DNA from: Kitasatospora setae KM-6054
Lineage (GTDB): Bacteria; Actinomycetota; Actinomycetes; Streptomycetales; Streptomycetaceae
Assembly (NCBI RefSeq): GCF_000269985.1
Contig: NC_016109.1
Span: 8,645,001 to 8,709,000, forward strand
Length of the DNA stretch: 64,000 nt
Reading direction: 5' to 3'
Shown: piece by piece, positions 9,214 through 17,082 of the stretch
Layout: the number at the start of each line of letters is the position of its first letter
How positions within the stretch are numbered: the first letter of the stretch is position 1
The notes under the pieces: generated by a model
Told to the model about the DNA's origin: nothing
Seen by the model: the letters and a program-made list of their open reading frames with translations, nothing else
Databases searched by the model: none
Position numbers and translations under genes: made by a program

Positions 9214-9741
9214 GTGGAAGAAGAAGCGACCTCGATCAAGGCCCTCTTCCTCGAATACCAGCAGACCAAAGAGGAACAGAAATCCAGGATCGCCTTCCGC
9301 GACAACCTCCCCTACGTCACCCTCGGCCTCGTCGCCGCAGTCCTCGTCGCCGGCTCCCTCTCCACGCCTCTGCTCCTCCTGATCTCCGCCGCGACCCCCG
9401 CTCTGGGGTGGCTCTACCTGGCCAACGACAAGAAGATCAGCGACATGGGGCGCTACATCCGCACCAGCCTCGACCCCCGGCTCGGCGCCATCAGCCAGGA
9501 GCAGGTCACGATGTTCGCCTGGGAGCACTTCCACCGCAGCGACGCCGGGCGGACCCAGCGCCGGACCATCCAGTGCGCCGTCGACCTCGCGCTCTTCACC
9601 GGAATCCCCACCGTGGCACTGGCAGTTTGCTGGTCCGGGGGCCGGAACTCCGCTCTCAGCCTGGCAGTTTCCGCCATCGAAGTAGCAGCTGTGATCACAT
9701 TGGCAATCCATATCGTCAAGCACGCCAAATCCAGCCACTGA
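9214..9741 (+). CDS. Four-TM membrane protein divergent to the NTPase/phosphorylase module
   Basis: 175 aa from GTG 9214, chosen because GAAGGAG lies 6 nt upstream; longer frames overlap the divergent gene's promoter. A charged N-terminal helix (EYQQTKEEQKSR) is followed by a TM pair (about residues 30-70), a cytoplasmic segment (NDKKISDMGRYIRTSLDPR) and a second TM pair (about residues 125-170). I do not recognise the family, though the layout recalls small TM partners of bacterial conflict systems. Only ~145 bp separates it from the phosphorylase-fold gene, so the two share a regulatory region. It could be a third component of that module; this is inference. Confidence 0.7.
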   Translation: MEEEATSIKALFLEYQQTKEEQKSRIAFRDNLPYVTLGLVAAVLVAGSLSTPLLLLISAATPALGWLYLANDKKISDMGRYIRTSLDPRLGAISQEQVTMFAWEHFHRSDAGRTQRRTIQCAVDLALFTGIPTVALAVCWSGGRNSALSLAVSAIEVAAVITLAIHIVKHAKSSH

Positions 9742-9800
9742 TCGAAGCCGTACCTGCAGTGAGGCGGTCACGATCCGCCAAAATACGAATCTTTCCCGCG

Positions 9801-10796
9801 TCAAGCAATTGGCAGGTTTTCGTGTTCGGGAAAGTTGGGCACGAGGGGGTCCGCGGCGCCGGTGTGGACGTCGTGGGGTTGGTTCCAGGCCAGGGCCTCG
9901 TGCGGTCGGAGGGTGTTGTAGTCACGCCGGTAGTCCTCGGCGTGCCGGACGAGGTCGAGGGCGTCGGGGATCTCCTCGAGGAACGGCTTCTCGTACTTGA
10001 GCGAGCCGAAGCCGCGCTCGCGGGAGCCGTGCTGGCCGGGGGTGCGGACCCGGGTGCGGATGTGCCGCAACTCCGGTCGGGTGGCCATGAACGCCTCGAT
10101 GCGGAACGAGCGGAATGGTCCGCCGTTGTCGGTGACGATGGTGACCAGCGGCTTCACGGTCCCGTCCGCGTCGCGCGTGGCGAACTCGGCCAGTGGCTTT
10201 CCGGCCAGCGACTCCGCTTCCTTGACGGCGAGTTCGATCGCGGCGATCGCGTCGTGCTGGTTCGCGGTGGGCGAGATGTGCCAGTCCAGCTCGTACTTCG
10301 ACCAGTAATCGCGACAGCCGGCCAGCCTCCAGATCCCGCTGCCGGCCGTCTCGAACTCGGAGAAGTCGAGCTGCCAGACCTGGTTCGGGCCGGTCGGCTC
10401 CGTGGCGAAGGCGGCCTTGCGGCGGGCGGCGAGCTGGCGCCGTTCGCGCTGGTAGTTCGCCTCCAGCAGCAGGCCCTCGTCCCGCAGCAGTCGCAACACG
10501 GTCGCTTGTGAGACGCGGTGGCCGTCCCAGCGGCACGTCGCTTACACCTTGCGGTGGCCCCAGGCCGGGTGCGCGAGCGCGTGCCGGCGGGCGGTCTCCC
10601 GGACGCTCTCGCGGGCCGGACGCGGCCATGGTCCTCTGGTGGGCGCGCCCTGGCGGGCGCGGGCCTGGTGGCGGCGCCAGGTCCGCTCGGGCACGCCGAT
10701 CAGCCGGCAGAACCTCGCGGTCGGCATGCCCGCCTCGGCGCGGGTCGCCTCGAGGTCCTCGAAGGGCCCAGTCGGCCCTCCGCGGACTTCTTCCAC
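9801..10796 (-). pseudogene. IS3 OrfB integrase, interrupted by a nonsense codon
   Basis: The frame begins at 10796 (MEEVRGGPTGPFEDLEATRA), covers the IS3 HTH_21 segment (HPAWGHRKV) and hits TAA at 10544-10542. It continues in the same frame with RWDGHRVSQATVLRLLRDEG and a complete DDE core: WQLDFSEFE, VTIVTDNGGPFRS, and the Glu region ending NTLRPHEALAWNQP, to the stop at 9801. The expected residue at the stop is aromatic (Tyr or Trp), so one or two base changes killed the gene. No frameshift is seen. Confidence 0.8.
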
Positions 10797-11059
10797 ACCC
10801 GCGGCTCGACCGGGGCCTCACCCGGTGCCTGGGTCAAGTCGGCGACTTGGGCTTCGAGTTGCTGTTCCCGGGTGCTGGGGCCGGACTTGCCCGCCAGCCC
10901 CGCGCGGCCGGACTCCAGGAACTGGCGTTTCCGGGTTCCGATCGATTGCTCGGACACCTTCGCCCGTCGCGCGGCCTCGGCGACGGTCGTCTCCCCGGCC
11001 AGGATCGACAGTACGATCCGGACCTTCTCCTCCGGCGGCAGTGCCGGCGGTCTCACCAT
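10700..11059 (-). CDS. IS3 OrfA, helix-turn-helix transposase subunit
   Basis: 119 aa from ATG 11059. LPPEEKVRIVLSILAGETTV-AEAARRAKVSEQSI is the N-terminal HTH of IS3 OrfA, followed by a Leu-rich region (EQQLEAQVADLTQA). Its 3' end overlaps orfB (10796 to 10700), where the frameshift for the OrfAB fusion would occur. It is apparently intact but has no functional partner here. Confidence 0.75.
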   Translation of the reverse strand: MVRPPALPPEEKVRIVLSILAGETTVAEAARRAKVSEQSIGTRKRQFLESGRAGLAGKSGPSTREQQLEAQVADLTQAPGEAPVEPRVWKKSAEGRLGPSRTSRRPAPRRACRPRGSAG

Positions 11060-11212
11060 GATCGATCGGACTCCTTCACGCAGCAGGACCCGCGACAAAC
11101 GAGCCCTGCCACAAAGTCTGACGCGCGACAGGGGTGTGGGGAACGGCCGCCTTGGTTGTTTGGGGGTGGTTTTCGGGGGTGGGTGGGTGGGGTGGTTTTC
11201 GGGGGTTGGTTG

Positions 11213-12160
11213 TCAGGTGGGGAGGGGGGTGGTGTGGGTGTGGGCGGTGAAGGCGGTGGTGTCGGCCTGGGTGGCGGTGATGTGGTGGGTGGGGTTGTGG
11301 TGGTTGGTGGGGTTGTGGTGGGTGGTGTGGGCGTGGATGTAGCAGGGGGTGTCGAGTTCGACGTAGCGGTTGAAGGTGATGTCGAGGTGGGTGATGATGT
11401 GGGGTTTTCGGGGGGTGGTGAGGGTGTTGGTGGCTTGGCGGGTGGCTTCGAGGAGGAGCATGCCGGGGACGTGGTCGACGGGGTGGTCGAAGAGGACGGG
11501 GTGGTGGGTGTCGACGCGTAGTTGCCAGTGGTGGGGGTGGGGGGTGGGGGAGAGGACGATGTCGTGGTGGTGGGTGCGTCCGGCGGTGGTGGGGGTGAGG
11601 GGGTGGGGGGGTGGGGGGGCGGTGTGGAACGGGTGGGCGGTGGTGGCGCGGCCGGCGCGTAGGCGTTGGTAGACGGTGGGGGTGTGGCAGTGGAAGTGGG
11701 TGGTGGCGGTGGCGAGGGGTTGGCCGTCGCGTCGGGCGGTGTAGTGCATGGTCATGGAGGCGGGCAGGCCGCGGTGGTACCTGATGTTGGTGGCGGTGAC
11801 GTGGAGTTCGATCTCGGCGGGTGTGGGTTCGATCCTCATGGCGCGGGGGTCGAGCCGTATCTGGAAGTGCGACCAGCTGAGTTGGTGGCCGAAGGGGAGG
11901 TGGTAGGCGGCGTGGGTGAGGAGGGGGAAGGTCTGGCGGATGGTTTCGGACAGCAGGAGGGGGTCGTGGGTGTGGTGGTCGGTGGTGTAGAAGCTGTGGC
12001 TGCGGGGCCATTGGGCGGTGACGGTGAAGGTGTCGGGAGCGGTTTGGTGCCAGCCGGTGAGGAAGACTTCGGACAGTGACGCGCGGTGGACGTACTCTTT
12101 GGCCACTGTGGTGGTGAGTGCGGGCCGTGGGCCGGTGTGAGGTTGCGTGGTGACGAGCAT
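11213..12160 (-). CDS. AfsA-family gamma-butyrolactone synthase
   Basis: 315 aa from ATG 12160, with GGGGA 6 nt upstream (AAAAAAGGGGAACGGC leader); an upstream ATG is less likely. Two hot-dog repeats typical of AfsA/ScbA are visible: VAKEYVHRASLSEVFLTGW at the N-terminus with DPLLLSETIRQ, and a second repeat with HPVLFDHPVDHVPGMLLLEA. AfsA condenses a beta-ketoacyl-ACP with dihydroxyacetone phosphate, the first step to A-factor-type signals. It is divergent from an ArpA-like receptor, the classic GBL layout, with a shared operator between them. Oddity: the coding strand is extremely rich in C and A, giving a protein loaded with His, Thr and Pro (e.g. HHNPTNHHNPTHH). Confidence 0.9.
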   Translation of the reverse strand: MLVTTQPHTGPRPALTTTVAKEYVHRASLSEVFLTGWHQTAPDTFTVTAQWPRSHSFYTTDHHTHDPLLLSETIRQTFPLLTHAAYHLPFGHQLSWSHFQIRLDPRAMRIEPTPAEIELHVTATNIRYHRGLPASMTMHYTARRDGQPLATATTHFHCHTPTVYQRLRAGRATTAHPFHTAPPPPHPLTPTTAGRTHHHDIVLSPTPHPHHWQLRVDTHHPVLFDHPVDHVPGMLLLEATRQATNTLTTPRKPHIITHLDITFNRYVELDTPCYIHAHTTHHNPTNHHNPTHHITATQADTTAFTAHTHTTPLPT

Positions 12161-12302
12161 GCCGTTCCCCTTTTTTGGCGTGCGAGGTGGGGCCGGTGGC
12201 CTGTGGGCCGCCCGGTCGGACGTGCTGTGCTCGGGGTGTGTCACTCCCGTGGCGTACATGGTGCAACACCCTGACCCTAGACCGAGGTTCGTCTGTAAAA
12301 TA

Positions 12303-12320
12303 GAGGGCGTTCGTTTTGTT
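12303..12320 (+). promoter_or_regulatory. Putative GBL-receptor operator (ARE-like box 1), afsA/tetR intergenic
   Basis: GAGGGCGTTCGTTTTGTT lies in the 185-bp divergent region. It is repeated with 17/18 matches at 13859 and 15/18 at 17089, all three inside or just upstream of genes of the GBL block. On the leftward strand a TATTTT -10-like element (12301-12296) abuts the box, so receptor binding would block afsA transcription. No direct binding evidence. Confidence 0.6.
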
Positions 12321-12345
12321 TGCCGAGTGGAAGCGGGGCCTGGCT

Positions 12346-12987
12346 GTGGCTGAACCGAAGCAGGAGCGTGCCGTGCGGACGCGTGAGGTGATCCTTTACG
12401 CGGCGGCCGAGGTCTTCGACGAGTGCGGTTACAGCGGTGCCAGCATCAGTAAGATCATGCAGCGGTCGGGGGCGACGCAGGGCGGGATGTACTTTCATTT
12501 CAAGTCGAAGGAGGGGTTGGCGCACGCGGTCATGGCGAGTCAGCAGGAGTTCATCCGGCTGCCGCCGGGGCGGGACGGTCTGCAGCGGCTGATCGACATC
12601 ACGTTCCATATCGCGGGGGAGCTGCAGCGCAATGTGCTGTTCCGCGCGAGTGTGCGTCTGGCGGTGGAGCAGGGGGAGCTGGGGCTCGAGGACGACACGG
12701 CGTACCAGGAGTGGGTCCAGCGGTTCCACGCGCAGCTTGTCGCGGCGCGGGAGTGCGGTGAGCTGCTGGAGGGCGTCGACGAGTGGGAGTTCGCGACGGT
12801 GCTGGTGGGGGCTTACACGGGGACGCAGATCTTCTCCAACGTGGCGACCGGGCGGGCGGACCTGCCCGAGCGGATCGCTTCGCTGTGGCGGTATCTGCTT
12901 CCGGCGGTCGCCACCCCCCAGGCGGCGGTGCTGTTGCGGGTGGAGCCGTCGGTCGGGCCGCCGTCTGGTCGGGTCTCGGCGGGGTGA
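12346..12987 (+). CDS. ArpA/ScbR-like gamma-butyrolactone receptor (TetR family)
   Basis: 213 aa from GTG 12346 (AAGCGGGG upstream). The N-terminal TetR HTH reads RTREVILYAAAEVFDECGYSG...ISKIMQRSGATQGGMYFHFKSKEGL, the signature of ArpA-like receptors. The C-terminal ligand domain keeps the family's WVQRFHAQLVAARECGEL segment. It should repress afsA and other ARE genes until the GBL accumulates. The last ~16 codons (EPSVGPPSGRVSAG) lie inside a 59-bp tandem repeat that continues past the stop, so the C-terminus has been altered by repeat expansion and is longer than usual. Confidence 0.88.
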   Translation: MAEPKQERAVRTREVILYAAAEVFDECGYSGASISKIMQRSGATQGGMYFHFKSKEGLAHAVMASQQEFIRLPPGRDGLQRLIDITFHIAGELQRNVLFRASVRLAVEQGELGLEDDTAYQEWVQRFHAQLVAARECGELLEGVDEWEFATVLVGAYTGTQIFSNVATGRADLPERIASLWRYLLPAVATPQAAVLLRVEPSVGPPSGRVSAG

Positions 12988-13198
12988 GCGGGGGCCGGGT
13001 GGAGCCGTCGGTCGGGCCGCCGTCTGGTCGGGTCTCGGCGGGGTGAGCGGGGTGAGCGGGGTCGGGTGGCCGGTGGTCGGGGGCGCTGTCCGTTTCGGCT
13101 CGGGGTGGTGCGCCGTCTGGTCGGGTCTCGGCGGGGTGAGCGGGGTCGGGTGGCCGGTGGCCGGGGGCGCTGTCCGTTTCGGTTCGGGGTGGTGCGCC
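12939..13198. repeat. Tandem repeat array straddling the 3' end of tetR
   Basis: A 59-bp unit containing the last codons and stop of the receptor gene recurs from about 12939 and again from about 12998. A related longer unit (CCGTCTGGTCGGGTCTCGG core) then recurs near 13020 and 13110. Copies are almost identical, indicating recent expansion. Confidence 0.75.
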
Positions 13199-13659
13199 GG
13201 CGGGGCCGGCCGGCGGGGTCGCCGTTGGTCCCGTCTCCGTCTCCGTCTGCGGGGGGTGCTGTCCGGTTCTCGCGGCTCTGGTCGTCGGGGCCGGGTCCTG
13301 GCTGCGGGGGGTGGTGCGCTGTTGGTCCGGGGCCGGCGCTGTTCGGTCCGGGTGCTGTCCGCTGTCCGCTGTGCGGGTCGTGGCTGGTCCCGGGGTGCTG
13401 TCGGCCGGTGGGGTCGGTGTTCGGGCGTTGCCTGGTTCCGTGGTCGGGGGTGGCGGGGGCCGTCGTCCGGTGTCCGGTGTCGGGTGGCGGCGGTGTTGCG
13501 GGTGGTGCCCGCCGGCCGGGCTCGGCGGGTGGTTGCGGGGTGTCTGTCCGGTGGTGGCGGGTGGGCCGGGCGGGTCCGCGGGGTGCCTTTGTGTCCTTGC
13601 GCCGTGCGTCCGTCGCGGCTTCCCGCGGCGGGGGTGGCGGGGTGGTTCGGTGGCCGGCC

Positions 13660-13790
13660 CCGGCCCCGGCCCCGGCCCCGGGCTCGGCCCCGCACCCGCA
13701 CCCGGCCCCGGGTGCGGCCCCGCACCCGCACCCGGCCCCGGGTGCGGCCCCGCACCCGCACCCGGCCCCGGGTGCGGCCCCGGGTGTGGG
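13660..13790. repeat. 30-bp tandem repeats (CCCCGCACCCGCACCCGG core)
   Basis: CCGGCCCC hexamer-like units lead into about three copies of a 30-bp unit ending CCCCGGGTGCGG. This C-rich block sits inside otherwise G-rich sequence. It has no coding support. Confidence 0.75.
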
Positions 13791-13858
13791 TTCGGGTGGT
13801 GGGGTGGTGCGGATTGCCGGGTGGGCTCTGGTGGTGGGTGGTCGCGGCCGGTTGAATG

Positions 13859-13876
13859 GAGGGTGTTCGTTTTGTT
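13859..13876 (+). promoter_or_regulatory. ARE-like box 2 upstream of the reductase
   Basis: GAGGGTGTTCGTTTTGTT differs from box 1 by one base. A GGGGGAGG Shine-Dalgarno run follows at once and an in-frame GTG lies 20 bp downstream, about the same box-to-start distance as in the receptor gene. This supports GBL control of the following gene and the upstream start choice. Confidence 0.55.
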
Positions 13877-13895
13877 CGGGGGGAGGTCGGCGCGA

Positions 13896-15023
13896 GTGTG
13901 GTGGGGGAGCGCGGGTGGGGGTGGTGTGGCGTGGTCTGCCGGGGGTGCCGTGTCGCCGGGGCCGGGGCCGGGGCCGGGGCCGGGGCCGGGGCCGGGGCCG
14001 GGGCCGGGGTTGGGGCCGGGTGGGTGGCGTTCGTTGCGTGGTCGGCGGGTGGGGGGTCGCAGGATCGTGCTGAGCGGGGCGACGGGGTTCGTCGGTTCGG
14101 TGGTCCTGGAGGGGTTGGTGCGCGGGTGGGCGGGTGCCGCGGGTGGTGGGGGGGTGGAGTTGCGGGTGGTGTCGCGTCGGCCTCCGGTGGGGGGTGGCGG
14201 GGTGGTGGAGTGGGTGTGGGGGGATCTGGCGGAGCCGGCGTCGTTGCGCGGGGTGTGTGAGGGGGCGGATGTGCTGGTGCATCTCGCCAGTTACATCGGT
14301 GCGGACGAGGGGATGTGCGAGGCGGTCAATGTCGCGGGGAGCGCGGCGTTGGTGGGGGAGGCCGTTCGGGCGGGGGTGGGGCGGATCGTGGGTCTCTCGA
14401 CGGCGGCGGTGTACGGGGTGGGGCCGCACAGCGGGATCGGTGTGGACGAGGTCGAGCCGGTGCCCGTTTCGGTGGTGAGCCGTACGCGGTTGGCGGGGGA
14501 GGGGCCGGTCCTGGCGGCGGGAGGGATCGTGTTGCGGCCGGGCCTGGTGCTGGGGGAGGGGGACCGGTGGGTCGTTCCCGCGCTGGCGGAGCTGGTCGAG
14601 CGGGTGCCGGCCCGGTGGGAGGGCGGCCGCGGGTTGTTGTCGGCGGTGGCGGTCGGTGATCTGGGCCGGCTGATCGTCCGTCTGGCGTGCGCGTCCCGGG
14701 CGGTGGGCGGTGGTCTGTACCACGCGAGCCATCCCGTGCCGGTCAGGGTGGGGGACCTGCTGGCGGTGCTCGCCGCCCACGGGGTGCTGCCGTCGGTCGC
14801 GCAGCGGGAGGAGCTGTCCTGGGAGGCCTGCCTGGAGCGGCTGCGGGCGCGGCCGGGACGGGTGAGCGCCCGGCAGCTGGAGCTGCTCACCCGCGACCAC
14901 TGGTACCGCAGCGAGCGGGTGTGGCGGGCGGCGGGCTGCCCGGCCGGCCCCGGTGTGCTGGCCCGGACGGCACAGGCGGCACGCTGGTACCGCTCGCACC
15001 TCGACCCGCGCCCGACCGCCTGA
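13896..15023 (+). CDS. NAD-dependent epimerase/dehydratase (GBL-associated reductase)
   Basis: Extended SDR protein. The Rossmann motif GATGFVG lies at about nt 14076, the active-site region is LSTAAVYGVGP with an SDR Tyr, and the second half has the VAVGDLGRLIVRLA segment. I chose GTG 13896 because GGGGGAGG and ARE-like box 2 lie just upstream; this adds ~50 residues including a (Pro-Gly)n run encoded by a CCGGGG repeat. GTG 14049, at the start of the Rossmann fold, is the alternative. Epimerase-like reductases beside afsA take part in later reduction steps of GBL/butenolide synthesis, so that role is likely. Unlike most neighbours its coding strand is G/T-rich. Its stop sits in an ACCGCCTG microrepeat. 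Confidence 0.75.
   Translation: MWWGSAGGGGVAWSAGGAVSPGPGPGPGPGPGPGPGPGLGPGGWRSLRGRRVGGRRIVLSGATGFVGSVVLEGLVRGWAGAAGGGGVELRVVSRRPPVGGGGVVEWVWGDLAEPASLRGVCEGADVLVHLASYIGADEGMCEAVNVAGSAALVGEAVRAGVGRIVGLSTAAVYGVGPHSGIGVDEVEPVPVSVVSRTRLAGEGPVLAAGGIVLRPGLVLGEGDRWVVPALAELVERVPARWEGGRGLLSAVAVGDLGRLIVRLACASRAVGGGLYHASHPVPVRVGDLLAVLAAHGVLPSVAQREELSWEACLERLRARPGRVSARQLELLTRDHWYRSERVWRAAGCPAGPGVLARTAQAARWYRSHLDPRPTA
13960..14020. repeat. (CCGGGG)n hexanucleotide run
   Basis: About nine consecutive CCGGGG units encode Pro-Gly if translation starts at 13896. Such runs slip easily, so the length probably varies between strains. Confidence 0.8.
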
Positions 15024-15848
15024 CCGCCTGACCGCCTGACCGCCCCCGCCCCCGCCCCCGCGGCCCCGGCCTCGCACCGTCCTGCCGTGGCCGTGGCCGT
15101 GGCCGTGCCCGTGCGGGCCGGACGCCGCCCCGGCGGCCGCCACCGCCGCCCCGCCGTCAAGGTGTCTCGACGGGGGCGGTGCGGATGTCCGCCGTCCCCG
15201 GTGCGGTGGGCCCGGTGGGTGCGGTGGGTGCGGGTGTTTTCGGTGCGGTGGGTGCGGGATGCCGGGGTCCGTGCGGGGGTGGGGGGTTGGTTCGCGGGGG
15301 GTGTGCGGGGCCCGCTGTTTCGGTGCGGGACGCCCGGACGCCCGCCGCCCGGACGCCCGGACGCCCGGGCACCCGCCGTCCGGACGCGGCGGCTCGGGGG
15401 AAGGGGTGGCGGGGCGGAGGGTGTCGGCCGTCCCCGGTGCGGTGGGTGCGGGTGTTTTCGGTGCGGTGGGTGCGGGATGCCGGGGTCCGTGCGGGGGTGG
15501 GGGGTTGGTTCGCGGGGGGTGTGCGGGGCCCGCTGTTTCGGTGCGGGACGCCCGGACGCCCGCCGCCCGCCGCCCGGACGCCCGGGCACCCGCCGTCCGG
15601 ACGCGGCGGCTCGGGGGGAGGGGTGGCGGGTGTGGGGTGTTCCGGGGTTCGCGCGGGGTGGCGGGCTGGTGCGTGCCGGCGGTGCGGGCGTCTTTGGGTG
15701 TGGCGGGGCGCGCGGTGTCCGGCTCCCGTGCGGGGGGCTGTCGGGGGAGCCCCCGCGCGGGCGGGGGGCCGCTTTCGGGGTGTCCCCGGGGGCGGGGCGC
15801 TCTGATGTCCGGGCGTCCGGGCGTCCGGGCGTTCAGGCGTTCTGGTGT
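15024..15848. other. Repeat-filled intergenic region downstream of the reductase
   Basis: About 825 bp between convergent genes with no credible CDS. It contains an 8-bp ACCGCCTG run repeating the end of the gene, CCGTGG and CCCGCC runs, a ~195-bp direct duplication and GGACGCCC runs. No clean terminator hairpin was found. Confidence 0.7.
15218..15630. repeat. ~195-bp near-perfect direct duplication
   Basis: The segment from about 15218 to 15412 recurs at about 15436 to 15630 (offset 217-218 bp). Both copies run from GGTGCGGTGGGTGCGGGTG through GGTTGGTTCGCGGGGGG and CCCGCTGTTTCGG to GCGGCGGCTCGGG. Differences are small indels in the GGACGCCC run. Confidence 0.8.
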
Positions 15849-17048
15849 TCAGGCGCTCTGGTGTACCGGCTCGCCCGGTTGCTGGGCCGGGTGGACGAGG
15901 CGGTTGTAGGTGTAGGCGGCGGAGACCAGTGTCATGTGGTGGTGCCAGCCGGGGTAGGAGCGGCCCTCGAAGTCGAGCATTCCGTACTCCTGCTCCAGGG
16001 AGCGCATCGCCGTCGTCGTGCCGCGGTGCAGCTGGGAGAGGGCGATCAGCCGGTCGATGCGCCGGTCCACGAGGTTGGTGATCCACATCCGGGCGGGCTG
16101 CTGCCCGCCGCCGGGGCGCCACTGGGTGAACAGCCGGTAGGTGTGCCGCGCGGCGGGGGCGTCCTGGCGCGGGAGGTGCAGGCGGGCCAGCCCCGACAGG
16201 ATGCGGACACTGCGCAGCCGCCGGTCGGGGGCGGGGAGCGTCGCGGTGTGCGGGTGGCGGGTGCCGGAGGGGTACAGCAGCTGGCGGGCGCTGAGGGGGG
16301 CGTGGAGGTCGGGGGCGGCGGCGCGCAGTCCGCCGGGCACCACCCGCAGGGTGCCCGGCACGGCGATGACGAAGTCGCGTCCGCGCCGGCTGAGGCCCTC
16401 GACCAGCCGGCCGGCGTCCGGGTACTCGCTCATGTCCGCCACGACCGGCGCGGGCGCCTGCGAGGTGCGGGAGGCGAGGGTGTCCACCAGGTCGAGGGTG
16501 TGGGCCCACAGGGGGCGGTGGCGGACGGCGGGCGGGATGCGTGTGCGCTCGCGCAGCACCGCGTCGTCGTCCCACTGGTCGGGCAGCAGCAGCCGCCAGT
16601 CCACGGGCACGTCCTGCCCGCCCGAGGACAGGAACACCCCCACCCCCACCTGGCAGTTGACGGTACGCCCGGCCGACGGCACGAAACGGCGGTGGACGCC
16701 GCACGAGTGGTCCCCGCGCTTGGGCAGCACGGCCGCGGCGACGGACCAGGCCTCGGTCGGGGCGTGCTGCTCGACCACCCGCGTCAGCTCCCGGCGCGCG
16801 GGGCGCCAGTCCCACGGGCTCGCGTTGATGAACTGCTGCAGCGACTGGGAGGCCGTCGGGGAGTCGGAGACCGCCGACGCCAGCCGGCGCACCGACTTCT
16901 TGCCCGGCGTGACCAGCAGCCCCCGCAGGTACGCCTGGGCCCAGCGGCGCTGGTCGGCGCGCGGCAGATGGCCGAACAGCTCCTCGGTGAAGGCGCTGAG
17001 GCGCGACTGGGCGAGCGCGGCCGCCGCGCGGGACATGTCTTCGGCCAT
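15849..17048 (-). CDS. IS701-type transposase homologue without a complete DDE triad
   Basis: 399 aa from ATG 17048 with GGAGG 9 nt upstream. The fold is IS701 DDE: LPKRGDHSCGVHRRF, NCQVGVGVF, VVADMSEYPDA, WITNL and FEGRSYPGWHHHMTLVSAAYTYN. In active IS701 transposases the segment before LPK reads about IDDTGFPK, with the first catalytic Asp. Here it is WSVAAAVLPK (about residue 98), so that Asp is gone while the second Asp (ADMSEY) and the Glu (FEGRS) remain. The gene is otherwise full length, has a good RBS and an ARE-like box in its promoter, and I see no terminal repeats. It looks like a domesticated DNA-binding protein of the GBL regulon; its job is unknown. Confidence 0.8.
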   Translation of the reverse strand: MAEDMSRAAAALAQSRLSAFTEELFGHLPRADQRRWAQAYLRGLLVTPGKKSVRRLASAVSDSPTASQSLQQFINASPWDWRPARRELTRVVEQHAPTEAWSVAAAVLPKRGDHSCGVHRRFVPSAGRTVNCQVGVGVFLSSGGQDVPVDWRLLLPDQWDDDAVLRERTRIPPAVRHRPLWAHTLDLVDTLASRTSQAPAPVVADMSEYPDAGRLVEGLSRRGRDFVIAVPGTLRVVPGGLRAAAPDLHAPLSARQLLYPSGTRHPHTATLPAPDRRLRSVRILSGLARLHLPRQDAPAARHTYRLFTQWRPGGGQQPARMWITNLVDRRIDRLIALSQLHRGTTTAMRSLEQEYGMLDFEGRSYPGWHHHMTLVSAAYTYNRLVHPAQQPGEPVHQSA

Positions 17049-17082
17049 CCTCTGTTTCCTCCCCGGCTGGGCTCCTCCCAAG

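Larger units (their letters stand above)
9801..11059 (-). mobile_element. IS3-family insertion element (orfA + broken orfB)
   Basis: Two leftward frames have the IS3 layout: a small HTH protein (orfA) overlapping an integrase-core frame (orfB) in another phase, as expected for programmed frameshifting. OrfB is interrupted by a stop codon, so this copy should be inactive. I could not define terminal inverted repeats or a target-site duplication by eye; the coordinates cover only the coding part. The insert separates the conflict module from the GBL locus. Confidence 0.8.
12988..13895. other. Gene-free, G-rich repeat spacer between tetR and the reductase
   Basis: About 900 bp with no credible gene. 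It holds the tetR tail repeats, irregular GGGT/CGGG-rich sequence, a 30-bp unit repeated about three times around 13680-13790 (CCGCACCCGCACCC core) and ARE-like box 2 near its end. Long frames here on both strands are composition artefacts. Confidence 0.7.

Noticed and set aside
9742-11130. Defined terminal inverted repeats of the IS3 element
   Set aside because: I could not find convincing matching ends by eye on both sides, so only the coding part is annotated.
12277-15143. Long leftward frames (494 and 776 aa) over the tetR-reductase region
   Set aside because: Pro/Arg/Thr low-complexity translations of repeats and of the opposite strand of real genes; no start signals or domains.
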